Shown: positions 11,748 through 24,539, counted from the first letter of the stretch. The stretch is DNA of 64,000 bases from Rotaria socialis (GCA_905331475.1 CAJNYU010001450.1:22654-86653), one strand, 5' to 3'. The notes: generated by a model not told the origin, from the letters alone. Translations and numbers: made by a program.

Positions 11748-13989
11748 CTAGAATTTTTTAAGTACGCCTTTATTTCCATGTCTCCTATCAATTTCTGTGA
11801 GTTCTTCATCGTCATCATCGTCTGTTTCTTCTTCGGAAGATAAGGAAATATGACATTTAACGTCGTATGGATTTAATTGCTGTCTTTCATCAGAGAGAAT
11901 ACTTAATTCAATATTTTCACCAGCAGTTTTCTTTTTCGCAACAGCAGTACTTATTGTGTCTATTAAATCACGGGATTTGTCATGTTGTTCACTATCAACA
12001 TAGTCAATAATAAAATGAACCGCACTATTGCGTCGACTCATTGAATTTTCATTGATATCTTCGGTATCCAGCGTTTCTGAAATGTCCGTTGTGAGTCTTC
12101 TATTCATTGCATCTTTATTCAAAGGTAAATTAAATTTATTCTTTTTATCACGATCTTCAATCTCTTTTGCGTGACTATGCCGATGGAATAGCATTGAACC
12201 GCGTCCAGATTCTGTTTCGTTGTTTTCATCGTCAGAATAGTCGTAAAAATCAATGGCTTCATCATTTTTGTATAATTTTCGAGCAAAAACACGTTGATAC
12301 CGATCGACAAGAATTGATACAAGCATACCGATTGTTGTAGCACCACATAAACTACATAAACATGCTATGATTCGACCAGCTGGTGTAACAGGTACTATAT
12401 CACCGTATCTAAAAAGAACTTAGTTTTCTCGTTAAGAATTTATAAAGTCTTTTATTTTTACCCCACACTTGCAATTGTAATTATACCCCAGTAAGTTGCT
12501 TTGAGTATAGAATCAAATGCTGAAGAATTTGCACTACTTTCAGCAAAATAAGCAGCGGCACCAAAAATAAAACTTAATAATGTTAAAATATTAATCATAA
12601 TAAAAAAGTCCGGTAATGTTTCGCGAATTGTTGATCCAAGAGCACGCAATGATTTAACACGTTTAAATATACGATAAAATTTAAGAACACGTGCAAACCG
12701 AAGAATACGTAGAAGGCGGAGGCCGAGATATGTTGTTGTGTCGATTTGACTTTGTAAATCAGTTAAATAAATGCCAAGTGTAATATAATATGGTATGACA
12801 GCCGCAATATCAATCCAATTCATTATATTTTTAACAAAAATAGCAAATGATAGTGCGCTGACTATGCGAAGAATAAGTTCTAATGTAAAAAATCCAACGC
12901 ATATCGTTTGAATAATAAAAAATGGTGTCGCAAAATAATTAGAGCACAGGTATTTATAATCATTTGCAAGTGTTTCATTGCTATTATTTGAATGGCCCAT
13001 TGTAATATTGTCACATGTGATTGTGTCTAAATCTGCGTATTGTGGTAATGATTCAACAGCAAGAGTAATAGTTGATATCAAAATCATAAGTAAAGATAGA
13101 CCACTGACAATTTCAGCCATAATTGAATAATCAGGATATTCCATGGTTGCCCATAAATGTGTTCGGCAATTATTTTTGGGTAGACGCACTTTTTTCACCT
13201 CTTTTATGTTTTCAGCTTTTCGTATTTGATTCAGAGCTTCTTCCCCTAATTGAAAAAAGGTAACTTCTTCAAGAAAAACATCAATCGGAACATAAGTCGG
13301 CCGTCTTAGTCGACCATGCGATTGGTAGTAGTAAAGTATGGCTTCAAAACAAGAACGATTACGATCAAAAAAATACTCTTTACGCGTTTTATCATAATAA
13401 TGTTTGCATCGTTTTCGATTTCCAAGTAAACTATCAGGATAAAGCTCAAGCGTTTCACGATGAGTTTCATAACGGTCACCACACACATTTATTATGATAC
13501 GCTCTTCAAATGATGGTGTATTGTGAAGTTTGCGTTGTCGAGATTGCGTTGCTCGAATATTGAGTAAACTTTGAACATTGATAAGATCACTAGTTTAAAT
13601 GAGAACAGAAAATAAATAAAGAAAAAAGTCTTAAGTTAACTATGAATAGTTGTTAATAGTAGCTATCACATGTACTTATATATTAATATAGATGCTGCTT
13701 GATGCGTACTAATTTCGATATTGAAAATGTGAATCCACAAGCTAGAAAGCCCAAGCACATACTTACGAAATATAAGCATAACTTTTATTTGAATTTACAT
13801 CGACCTGCTTCACTGCGAACGGTTTTCTTCTAATATGTATTAAATATTAAGAAACAACAAACTATAATCTATATATTCATACTTAGCAAACCGTTCTTGT
13901 TGTCCTCGTTGATTTTGTGATGATTGCTCAATAACATCACGAGATTGATCAATTGGATGAATCGGCTTTGTTATTCGAGTCCTCTGCAT
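11748..13989 (-). CDS. Shaker-type voltage-gated K+ channel
   Basis: Voltage-gated potassium channel alpha subunit of the plasma membrane. Exons 13989-13883, 13589-12462 and 12408-11748 join in phase to 631 aa. The T1 tetramerisation domain (about 64-155) carries Kv1-type signatures INVCGDRYETH and ILYYYQSHGRLRRPTYVP. S1 starts near residue 191. S3 has NWIDIAAVIPYYITLG. S4 near 326-346 has seven spaced Arg/Lys (LRLLRILRFARVLKFYRIFKR region). The pore reads TIASVGYGD, with its Gly codon split by the second intron; the usual TTVGYGD is altered to A-S before VGYGD. S6 reads IGMLVSILVDRY and lacks the PVP bend typical of Kv1-4. The tail is acidic (SSEEETDDDDDEEL). The start ATG at 13989 is the first in frame. 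Kv1-like identity is firm; conductance of the variant pore is inference. Confidence 0.92.
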
Positions 13990-15010
13990 GGTCACTATCT
14001 ACGCGTATATTTACATCTATTGATGCGAGGCATATTTAATCGAGCGTATAAAAGGAAAGAAAACGTAGTCCTCATAATATCGACTACTAGCGAATTGCTT
14101 GTTGTCATCCATCACTGAGTTGCAACGAATGAAGGATATAGAACAAAATTTTATCGTAGCTTTTAATCATAAACAAGCAGACAAATTTGATGACTTTCGA
14201 TGCTGACAAATTATAACATGATTAGATAAAAATTTTAAAAAAACCTACATTTCTTTTGAATGCATCAGCAGCAATCAGCTGTAGACATGTTCTAAAGATT
14301 TTTAAATATTAATCGGCATGTATAATATAACAGGCTACTTAAGACAATGATATACGATATCAATATCAGGTTTCTTTTTTTCCAGTCTATTAATTATTTT
14401 GCTTTGTTGCTTTATACAGACTTCCCATCGATTTGATATCGATATTGTGTAAATGCAAATTTATTTTTAACATTGATCTACGTAGATACTTATGACGATT
14501 TTAGTTTTTTTGTTAATTTTCAAATCGAAGAATCTTTATTGTTCTCCGAAAAGTGCGCTAACAGAAGGAAAATAACAAGAGAACAACGATAATATTTTCA
14601 TATAGCATACTTAATTAAATTTTTCTTGAGAAATCTAATCGTACTATTTAAACATTATGAATTTTTAAAAAATTAAAAATAAGAATGGTTAATACATTCA
14701 AGAATCTATCTTAGACTTTTAAATGCTATCCATGTTACTGTAAAATAGTGCCATGAGAATAAAAAATATTAACCTATCTTTTAGTACTAAGATCGTATGT
14801 CTACGCAGTAATTTGCGTTTTAGTTCTACATATTTTTCAGCATGAAGCATACTCTCTATGATAAGTTCATATTCATAATCTAACATTTGAATATATCCTA
14901 CTGACTCATTTGCATAAAAATCTCAATAATCATATGTAGTTCATCTCCTGTTCACTCATTGGGCGATCAATTGTTACTGAGAATCGCCAGCAATCAACAA
15001 CAATCATGGT
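13990..15010. other. Intergenic, no gene seen
   Basis: AT-rich sequence upstream of the Kv gene, presumably including its promoter. A 64-codon plus-strand frame at 13924-14118 overlaps Kv exon 1 on the other strand and is a shadow. Confidence 0.6.
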
Positions 15011-15142
15011 TAGGGGTGGACCATTTTTTTTAACGGAACTGAATTAATGACATTAATTAATGACTTCCATTAAGCATTAATATTAATGGTTAATGAGAAA
15101 CATTAACATTAATATAAAATTAATGTTAATGGCCCACCCCTA
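15011..15142. mobile_element. hAT-like MITE, 132 bp, perfect 8-bp TSD
   Basis: Terminal inverted repeats are TAGGGGTGG and CCACCCCTA. They are flanked by ATCATGGT at 15003-15010 and again at 15143-15150, a perfect 8-bp duplication. The interior is a degenerate palindrome of ATTAATG/CATTAAT words. The TAGGGGTG terminus and 8-bp duplication are typical of hAT MITEs. There is no coding capacity. Confidence 0.88.
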
Positions 15143-15935
15143 ATCATGGTATTAAATGTAAATCGTTATAAAAACATCGCTTTTCTTTGTTAATTTTAGC
15201 GCACTTCTTTTTACTTCTATTAGTATCACCATCGATTTAACTGCTAAGTATTCAACCGTCTGATATTCAAATTATCTCGCAGTATGAATTATTTCACAGT
15301 TGAAACATTTTCAAAAAGAAAAGCATCTACTTCATTCCTTTTTTTTTCTAGCATAAAAATATCGATAAAAAAAAGTGCGCAATCATTAATATCACATTTA
15401 TCACTTATGTTGTTTTTCATACTCGATTATAATATCAATAATAGATAACAATTTTGACATACGTATATTCATCGATATTGATTCAAACTTAATGTGATGA
15501 GTACACAATAATTTAAATATAGATCGACTGTTTATGACAGTTTCTTCAGAGCCAATCAAACTGTCAGAATGTTAGTTTTTTTCCAAAATAAATTATCTAA
15601 CTGACGATAAGATCAATTCAATTAGTGAAAGTTTACAAGTATTTCACGATGAAACAAGTTCCAAAACAAAATACCATTGAGTTACATATTTACTGTAGCA
15701 TAGAAAATTGATAAATGCATATTATCAGTATAAACGATAATACCTTGCAATGGATTACTGCTAGCTTCTTTAATTGTAGCTCTTGCCTACTCCCGAACAG
15801 TAATAGATCAACAGTTGAGACAATAGTTTTGGAAACTAGATAAGCTCATACCATTTAATTTTTCACTCAAATCAGGAATTATTTGTCCGCCCTAATTACA
15901 CATCAACGCAAATAAATTTTTTTATCCTTTTCTTT
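15143..15935. other. AT-rich, nothing recognised
   Basis: No reading frame, repeat pair or RNA signal that I can support. Confidence 0.55.
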
Positions 15936-16680
15936 TTATGGGAAGAAATACGGAAAAGAGGAGAATATATTAAAATCTTCTGAGGACATAAGGGGGATGG
16001 AGTTCAAAACGTTACTATCAAGCCACCTAAGACTTTCCTCGATACTCGGAACGAATGCTATTAGTCGTTTTGGCAGGTACACATATTTTATTACAATTTC
16101 GTTGTTCAAACATTGGTTTCTAAACGAATTCAATTTTAAGTAATATCGATCTATCTATTGAATTATTCAAGTGAACCTTATATTTCCTCCAGTATTTTAT
16201 GTACAGGTTCTCAAGCGATTTTTCGTTGAAGAACGATGAGAAAAGAAAATCGTTCAAAAACAAAAAACCTAAAGTTTGCTTCAAACAGATATAATAGAAA
16301 TGTTCGAGATCGTTCTTTTGACAACAAGTAACCAGTAGAAAAATACAGAATAACCAATTAGATAGGGGAAGAATATATGCGTCGAAAAGATTCCGGTGAA
16401 ATTGGTGTGCCGAAGTACCACAGGATTTCACAATGGTTTCTCTTGCCGTAATCTTACTCTTGAACCTCGTAATCATTTTACTCCAGCCTAATTTGCACGA
16501 TATATGACAACCTAGATACTTGAAGCTGTTCACTTATGGTGGTTTGTGATCTTCCATTGAGAGAGAAAAAATTAGGATTACCGATCGCACGCGCTATCAA
16601 AAATGGTTCTGCTTTTTCGTAGTTAATTGGTTGTACGGATAATATGGCGCAGTATTCTAGACATTCAAATCACTTTTAAG
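15936..16680 (-). mobile_element. Degraded non-LTR retrotransposon (RT 3' part)
   Basis: Broken minus-strand frames resemble the end of a LINE reverse transcriptase. One frame (about 16650-16540) reads INYEKAEPFLIARAIGNPNF, like the conserved segment after the catalytic core. A second frame, shifted, continues with FKYLGCHISCKLGW (16533 downwards), the FKYLG motif of the RT/thumb border, then Cys- and aromatic-rich sequence to 16120. A third frame (16133-15936) may be the C-terminal remainder. No complete RT, endonuclease or poly(A) tail is present. It is a dead fragment; the clade cannot be decided. Confidence 0.6.
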
Positions 16681-18766
16681 TTTAACTTCTATATCCAGAC
16701 ATTGCTGGACACAACTCAGCTTTCATCATTCCTCCAATTATGCATGCCAAATCGTCCTAAAAAAATTAATAATGACACGATTTATTAGCTATTGATGCGA
16801 ATAAATTCTTGAACTGCTGTTCATTCATTTAATTTCTAGGCGAACCATTCTGACCACCGGAAACTGCATCTTATTCCGTCCAAAATAGTCGCAAAGTTTC
16901 ACATGTCATTTAGTATATGCATGCACAAGGATTTACTGCACCTACACAGTTGATTCATCAACATCAAAAGAATAATGATCAATATAATAGTTGGGCACTT
17001 CGTCACAAATGAAATCTCACAAGAACCACATGTAAGGATCGAATCCGTGCGAATAAATCACTGCGGTGCTGTTGCCAGCTTTCCACGTCTCTACTTTAAT
17101 CACCATCTCCGAATGCTTATTTATATTAGACATAAATATCAGTTGAAAAACATCCAAGACTTGTCAATCAAAATATTCATCTGTTGAGAATATACCAAGA
17201 CGAATTAAATCGATATTGACTAACTGTTCTTGAATAAGCACTACACCTTGGTCGATCATTTCGGCCATGCGAGGAAGAATCTTGTACTCCCTGACTAGGC
17301 TATAAAATTATGTAATAATGTATTTATTTTCACCGAATATCATCGTATTCCGCCAGCTTGTCGTGCGAGCAGCTTTTTTACTAGAAAACAATCATCGTTT
17401 ACAGGCCGTTTAAGACTGTTCACTCACCGTTTTCTGAGACGTGGATAAAAGAAAATAAATCAAAGCAGCTAAATTGATAAACACTGTATCTATTATTGAA
17501 TATATCTAGTTGAGAATAAATGTGAGCATAATAAACGATCACAATAGGTAGAATCTGTAAGTGAAATGATAGAAGTAAAAAATAAATAAATAAACACATA
17601 GGGCTGATCATGATCTAAACATTGCGATGTCGAATAAGGTATACAAGTCATGAACAACAATAAAGTTTCCAGGCTATCGTTGACGAAAGAACGAATTATT
17701 TTACAATGCATGAATGCTTTGAACTTTTTCTTTGTTATATACAAAGAAAAGTAAAAACAAGTGAGAAAGCTCATTATTTGGAATTTTTTTTGCTTCTACT
17801 TTAAACTTACGGACGTGCCTTTTTGGTGCCCCCCCCCCCTCAGAAAATCTAACTTTGTAACAGAAGCTCAACATTTAGTGTTAGCATCGAATGATGCAGC
17901 GAAATTTCACTTTCCCACATGTATGTGCATATATGGCCTATAGGCTTTCCGCAAAGTAGTCGAATGCCAACAAACTTTCGAGTCAACGTTGCGTCGTCTA
18001 CTATCGGGATAGATTAACTCTTGTGTTTAAATGTTCAGCGAGAGCAACTTTACCTGTTCCCTTTCTGATGATATTATAAGTTCGTCTTCAAATCGGTTCA
18101 TTGTAAGATATCAGCTTTTATATACGACATAGTTTACGGAAGATGAGTTGTTATTGTTTTAGTTAAAAATGAAACCATCGGTAAAGGTTTATGGCAACAA
18201 GATGAAACAAGTATTATTCGCGTGTCAAAATTCATCAAAGTTAAATAATGAGAATTGATTTTCTCGTATGTTGCAAAGTGGAAAATTGGAAAAATTTGTA
18301 CTAGATATACAGCATTAACGAAAACGCAAAAGAATGCAATTAAAGAAAAACATTATTACAGCACTATGTTAGGATCAGAATAATAAATTCTTTTTGAGGT
18401 GAGAAACCAAAATAAAATAATGATTGTAATAGTAACGGAATAAAAAGAATTTCATAAAAGGCGAACGAAATTCTCTAACTTTATGTTAATATGCAATTTT
18501 TAATATTAATATTAATTTTAATGATTAATCAATGCAAAATCTTTCGAATACTAGTGCAATCTGTTTCTCGGCAGCATACTATTTGAATGACAGGAACACT
18601 CTAATGTCGATAAGAAAACTTAGAAAAATTGTATAAAGCAAAATAATTGATCTCGAGGAACGGACCATTTCAATATCGATTGCCGTTCTCACTTTGCACG
18701 AGAGCGGAAGACAAAAAAAAGAAAAAAAAGCTTTCCCTTGGAACACTACTATGCTCTATATACAAA
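16681..18766. other. Intergenic, no gene supported
   Basis: Several 60-100 codon frames occur on both strands (for example around 17420-17774), but none has a motif, consistent splicing or coding-like composition. A poly-C run of about 11 lies near 17830. Confidence 0.5.
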
Positions 18767-19035
18767 AAAAAGCGGAAACATCGGATTTGCATCCGCTTGT
18801 TATGTGTACAGCAAAAATTGAGTAGATTTATATATCTTGAGAATAAATCTGAGAAAAAGTACACTCAAGAGAAAAGCACTGTACCCCCCCACCCCACTCG
18901 CACCTCAGGGGATGGTCTGGTCAATAATGACAATTTTTTTGATAACTCAGCCATTTCTTGACTTCAAAAGTTATCGTGTTAACGGCCGGACATACTGACC
19001 GAATCTAGAGTGTACTCACTTTTTGAGTACACAAA
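18767..19035. repeat. Dispersed repeat (copy 2)
   Basis: This matches parts of the repeat in the TRPC intron: the hairpin-forming CGGATTTGCATCCG followed by TTATGTGTAC, the segment GATGGTCTGGTCAATAATGA, the motif CCGGACATACTGACCGA and the terminal hairpin GTGTACTC-loop-GAGTACAC. It is shorter than copy 1 because the middle is missing. A poly-C tract sits at about 18882. Confidence 0.7.
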
Positions 19036-22000
19036 AAGTAACATACGCGATCATTCATGGTTTGACTGACAATGCTAAGGCTTTTAATGTTTCATTCGTC
19101 TAGCAATACAGCATAAAAGACTTCATTTAATCCATTGAAAAAAGTTAAATCCAACATGACGCCTGGTGCTAGAAAAATGTTATGCTGCATCTCTTTTATG
19201 CTGAATTTCGCACGGAGTAAAACTTTCAGTAATCAGCCATTTATAATAAAATGGATCTCTTTTTTTTGGAACATAGCATAGCTAATATAAATCGGAAATC
19301 GATTTAATCATTCAATAATAGTATACTAATAAACAGACGCATTAATCATATTTCTCTTCGTTAAAAATAACAGACGATTAGGTACTTTAGTGCAAAGAGA
19401 AGGTTTATTATTTCACTTTATTTTTTTCGACAGTAGAGAGATATGCTCGATTAAAACAGTCTATATTTTCAAAATTTGAAAATTCAAGATCTATTGTCCG
19501 AAATAATTACTATCGACAACACGAGTCTCGCATCAGCAAAAAATATACAGCCGCAATCTATCAACTTTACCGAAGCCATTTTGTTAGTTAGGATTTTAAA
19601 TAAATTAAGAAATAACCAAAACAATACGAATATAATTATAGATGATTTTCTTATCCACTAACAGTTAGTACGAAGGAATCAATTTTATTGTTGTTGCTTT
19701 TTTATTGATGTGAAGGATAGTGAAAAGCTATTTAATAATTAAAAATTGATGTACATAATGAATACCTCTTTTGTTATTTCCAGTTAGCTTACTGTTAGCC
19801 ATTTCTAAAATAGCTTTTGTTTGAACTATCAATTTCACCAATAATTATATATGTGACAAATTACTCTTGAAGAATTACAGAGAATTAGTCAGAAAAGTGT
19901 GAAATTTGTAACGAATCCATAAAATACAAGAATTCACAAAGAACTCATCAGCGATCTTCTAATAAATCCATAGACTAAAAAGGAGTAAGAATGAAACTAA
20001 AACATTTTAAAGAGCTTTCATAAAGGAAGACTATACCTAGTGAGTTATTTTTCTGGTGATCTTATTTTTTCAAATACATAAATGTTCTGAGTATATATAT
20101 TCTATATAAATTTCGTACGATCATATATCAGAAATGTATACAAGAAACTTTTATGAGGTATATCCAGTTGTCACAGACATTAAAATGATTATTCAAGAAT
20201 AAACAGTCGACGATTTAAATTTCAATCTTAGATATTAGACTAATCAAATTTCATTATTTTTATTTAGATGAATTTGAATCATAAATTGGGCGACGAGTAC
20301 AGTCAATTTATTTGAATTCATCTTGAGAAATTAACATTAAAAGTGCATATTATTAGAAAATATCGATCATAATTTTGTTTATTTAAACCGAACAAACAAT
20401 AACCGCAAGTATTAGTGACATGCTAAGAAATCAAAATGTATTTTTCTTTATATAGATCAATCTGCAGTAAAACTGCATGAGCAAATATTATTTTAAAAAT
20501 CAATTTTTATATTTGTTTTTCCATTCAGATGAATCGTAGCAATATTTTTAACGATAAATATTCAAAAAATTCAATTAAATGTATTTGCGCATTTGACTTA
20601 CGTTAGTACACATACAACTACGAAAGTAATTATTAGTTTAAAAAAATAACAAAACTATGTTTTTAATATTTACAAGAGAGCAAACGACTAAGAAATTTAT
20701 CACTTCTTCACCGAAGAGAAGCATTTTTAGCTAAGATGACAATGTCACTGTAGACTACTACGGAATCCTTATTGGTCTCAGACGGATTCATCTAAAGAAA
20801 CTTGACTAGGGATTTCATTTTTTATCAGTCCGTATATGATATGGGACAAGCAAGCGAGTGACATTGTAGTACGTAATTTATCTTTCTTCGTTACGAAGCA
20901 GAGAATAACCGATGATGACTTTTAACGGTCATAGAGTAGAAACGTTTAGAATACACAGAAAAAAAGAACAGAATCAGAGATGTTCCCATTACGATACATG
21001 AAATAGAAGATGTTCGACTTTATTAAATTAGTTTATCAAAATCAAAAAATATTCTTTCCGTCATAATGAGAATTCTGGGTAATTAAACTAGGTAGTTTTC
21101 AGCTAAATTTCTGTGAGATTCACAATTGCAATGGTCAAGTTTATGCAGATATATGGAAATATAACATGATTATGTGTCAGCTTTAAGAAATATATTTTGT
21201 GGCTTAGTATTTTTTTTCACATTAGATCGGGCATAATGTATTTTATGTATAAAAAAAAATAGAGTATTCTAAAGTTTACAATTGTTGATTTCTTCAGAAT
21301 AGTGGCATAGTTACGCTTTCTCGCTTTCTTTCATTCGTTCTGTAATGTCATTCACACAGCAAAAAAACAATTTTCCTTTTTTTCGTTCTAGATTACCTAC
21401 AAAGTAGTAGAACGAAAAATTATTCCGTTTCATTTATTTATTCTTATTGCAGAACGAGGACAATTGCTACCCGATGTCTAAAAGACCTTCTGTAAAGATA
21501 AACAAAACGAAGTGAAGCTTGCATTGCAATTTTTAAGCAAATTTCAAAAGTCTTGATTGTGTACTCTTTACCTGCATCGATTTGTTAAATCAATTTTTGC
21601 TTTACAGGTAGCTATATTCAATTATAGACTGTAACATGAAACATTTGTGCCGACAAAGAGATTTTTGGCTACAGGTAAAATTTTCTTTACCAATCGTTTT
21701 ACAAAGGCGCGTGATTGATAAAATATAGCATTAGACTATTTGTGTCTAAGATCTGAGTTTCTTGGAGATATTTTTGTCTGATACCCTATCTACAAATAGA
21801 ATGAGATTATAGCTTTGTGTTGTCACTTCAAACAGAATTTTAAAAGAAAAAATGACCTCACATTTTTTTCTCAATTGACGTAATACAGAATGTGTGAAAA
21901 AGGAGCCTGCTTCTTAAAACTACTGAAAGAAAAATATCAATGTCTTCCTCTAAATAAAATTAGCGTCGTTCAACAGACGCTCTCAAGCCTTGTTCAACAT

Positions 22001-22143
22001 AGCTGTCGCGATCTTATAATGTTTAGCAAATTTAAGAGATCTTTTCTGTCTTGCCTTGCTGCTATTTTCAAAGATGATGATCAACGCTCCGTGATTTGAC
22101 AATCACGAAACAGAAATCTTTAAAATTGCATTAGTTTCTATGG
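19036..22143. other. Long AT-rich intergenic stretch
   Basis: No gene, tRNA-like structure or repeat pair is supported. Short ATG frames (for example 21890-22099) show no motif. Confidence 0.5.
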
Positions 22144-23425
22144 CAAGGGGGAAAAAGCGGATTTGGGATTTTGGGATTTTCTTCGGATCCCGGGATTTTT
22201 TTGGGATCCCCGGGATTTTCATGGGATTTTCTGGATCCCATCTTACTCAAAATCCACAATTTTTTTTTCTAGATTACCTATAGTTTTGAAGATGCGTATC
22301 GTGCCTCCAAGTTCTCTGCCTCTTATTTCATGAAGCTGTGATGATATTCATGCTTTTACAAGTAGAAAACTTTTTAGCCATTATAATATAAGTCTTAAAA
22401 AATCGCCTATAGAGATAACTACTAAAATAACAAACATGGAATAGGCTCTATATTTCTTTTTGCTTTATCGATGAAAGAGAAATGAAAAGTAATAACACTG
22501 ATATCAACTGGCATAATCTGTAGCATCGTCTCAGCGATAAGATTCGTTTTATTAAACAAACTGATTGGTGAATTTGTCTCAGTTAATCAGATTATGAGTG
22601 AACTATTTCATATGCCAAGTGCAAGCAAACTATTTATTCACATATTATCTCTTTAAATCTATTAAAGTTTGAAGTAAACTGTTGATAAATAGCAAGGCAA
22701 TACAGTTGCACACGAAATTGATTTCTCAAACTCTTGAGAAAAACGACACCTCCGCACTTTCATATGTAGATGAAGTGCTTTGTTTTGCCTATGTTAACAT
22801 AATTTACATTGAATTTTACGTTGTAGTGTTCTTTGCCATCATATGAATAATCTTGAGTTCTATTTCATGAATCCTTCATAGATTTCTTTCTATTCACAAT
22901 TATACCTTAATTCATACTTCATAGAAATANNNNNNNNNNNNNNNNNNNNNNNNNNNNNNNNNNNNNNNNNNNNNNNNNNNNNNNNNNNNNNNNNNNNNNN
23001 NNNNNNNNNNNNNNNNNNNNNNNNNNNNNNNNNNNNNNNAAAAGTTGCTCTTTGTTTTTATCCCCGCGATACATTTAGTGACACCGCCTCTGTGTTAGAT
23101 TTTCAAGAATACAACTCATTTTGTACATATCGATACCCTATTCATAATGAAATGATTTTCAAAGCTTCGAACACATTAAATAATATTTTCTATGCATGAG
23201 AACGACTCTTAATTTCATTGTGCTTCATAAAACCATATAAAGCACTTCCGAAATAGCTGTACTATTTTGGGATCCCCGGTGGATTTCTGGGATTTTGATC
23301 GGATCCCTGGGATCCCCATGGGATTTTCGGATCCCCGTGGGATCCCCGGATTTTTATTGGATCCCTTGGATCCCCATGGGATTTCATGGGATTGGGGATC
23401 TTGGGGATCCGCTTTTTCCCCCTTG
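22144..23425. mobile_element. hAT-like element with GGGATCC subterminal repeats
   Basis: A 19-bp perfect terminal inverted repeat, CAAGGGGGAAAAAGCGGAT, stands at 22144 and its complement ends at 23425. The 8-mer TTCTATGG flanks both ends (22136-22143 and 23426-23433). Inside each end lie clusters of GGGATCCC and GGGATTTT words, possibly transposase-binding repeats. The central part includes a 110-bp gap of N (22930-23039). No transposase frame is visible, so it is non-autonomous unless the gap hides more. A related left end occurs at 61393. Confidence 0.88.
22930..23039. other. Assembly gap of 110 N
   Basis: Undetermined bases inside the hAT-like element; the true length may differ. Confidence 1.
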
Positions 23426-24051
23426 TTCTATGGTCTATGAATCTTTTTTTCTTAGTTTTTGTGTGCGTTTGGATGTGAAAAGCTTGGTAGCGTAGCCCTT
23501 TTAGAGCTAAACTGTGTAACTAACATATATAATTCGTAGACTTACTAAGTTAATGAAAAGTAGGTCTAGTGAAAAATCTACCTTGTTTTGTGAAATCTAT
23601 AATTAGGGCATAACTTATTTGCATATGTCTAGCTGTAATGAAGGCTGCTTGTTTAATGGCTTCTTTAATTGTGTTCAAGGCAACTTGCCAAGATCTGTAT
23701 TGGCAGCCCTATCCGGTTTTTATGGTCTGCAGTGTGAGTCTAAGTCGGCTGACAGTATCTGTATATGATACATCTTGATTTTTTCGTCTAGCCTAAAACG
23801 AAAAGATGGGGAAAATCGCAGTTTAACTAGTCTAGTCCCTAATTAGCTGAAATATGAACTTATTAATATCTTTAATAGGTAAACCTGAATTTGATCGAAA
23901 GTCAAAATATTGAAAGAAAATATATGCAAAATAAAAGCGTCGAAAGATATATGAAGCTAGCTAAAGAAAAGATATTGTTATTATGCCAGGTTAATAATTT
24001 ATGTTAGTATTTAAAGTAGTAAACTCATATCGTACGAGGGAATGTCCCTGG
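23426..24051. other. Intergenic, no gene seen
   Basis: Sequence between two mobile elements with no supported feature. Confidence 0.5.
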
Positions 24052-24272
24052 GTGTCTCTGGAATTTCAACCCAAAATAAATGGGTGTTTCCGGTCGAGTA
24101 TTGGTATCTCAAATAAAAATAAATTAGCGGCTGAGAGAAAACGAAGAAAAAAATCTCAGTGAACAAATTTTGTAATACCCTGAAGGGTACCACCACTGAT
24201 TTGTTGGCAGGGAGATACCAATAATTGACCTGAAACACCCATTTACTTTTGGTTAAAATCCTAGAGATACAC
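24052..24272. mobile_element. Inverted-repeat element with about 60-bp arms
   Basis: The left arm 24052-24110 and right arm 24212-24272 are inverted copies with moderate divergence. Both contain AAATGGGTGTTTC and TATTGGTATCTC when read in the same direction. The loop is about 100 bp and non-coding. It abuts another palindromic element at 24274, suggesting nested insertion. No clear target duplication is seen. Confidence 0.6.
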
Positions 24273-24273
24273 A

Positions 24274-24539
24274 CCATAGTCAACTCTCCCTAGAAGAATC
24301 CCCGGGGAGTTATCTGGCCAAAATCGATGAAATATCTAATTATTAATAAATTCTTCTAAATTTAAAAAAATTAAAAAGTTCTTTTTTTAATTTAAAAAAT
24401 TTCATCAATTCTCCCCAGAGAAATCCCTGGGGAGTCCCCCAAATAAAAAGTCCCCGGGGACTCACGACAGGTACTCCCCAAGGATTTCGTTATTTTGCGG
24501 GAACTCCCCGGGGAGTCGTCGGGGGAGAGTGGACTATGG
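24274..24539. mobile_element. Palindromic MITE with CCCCGGGGAGT arms
   Basis: The ends are imperfect 37-bp inverted repeats (32 of 37 matching), beginning CCATAGTC and containing ACTCTCCC and CCCCGGGGAGT. The same CCCCGGGGA word recurs inside. If the termini are GTCAACTCTCCC and its partner, the element is flanked by TA as in Tc1/mariner elements, but the match continues past the TA, so the boundary is uncertain. It is non-coding. Confidence 0.65.
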
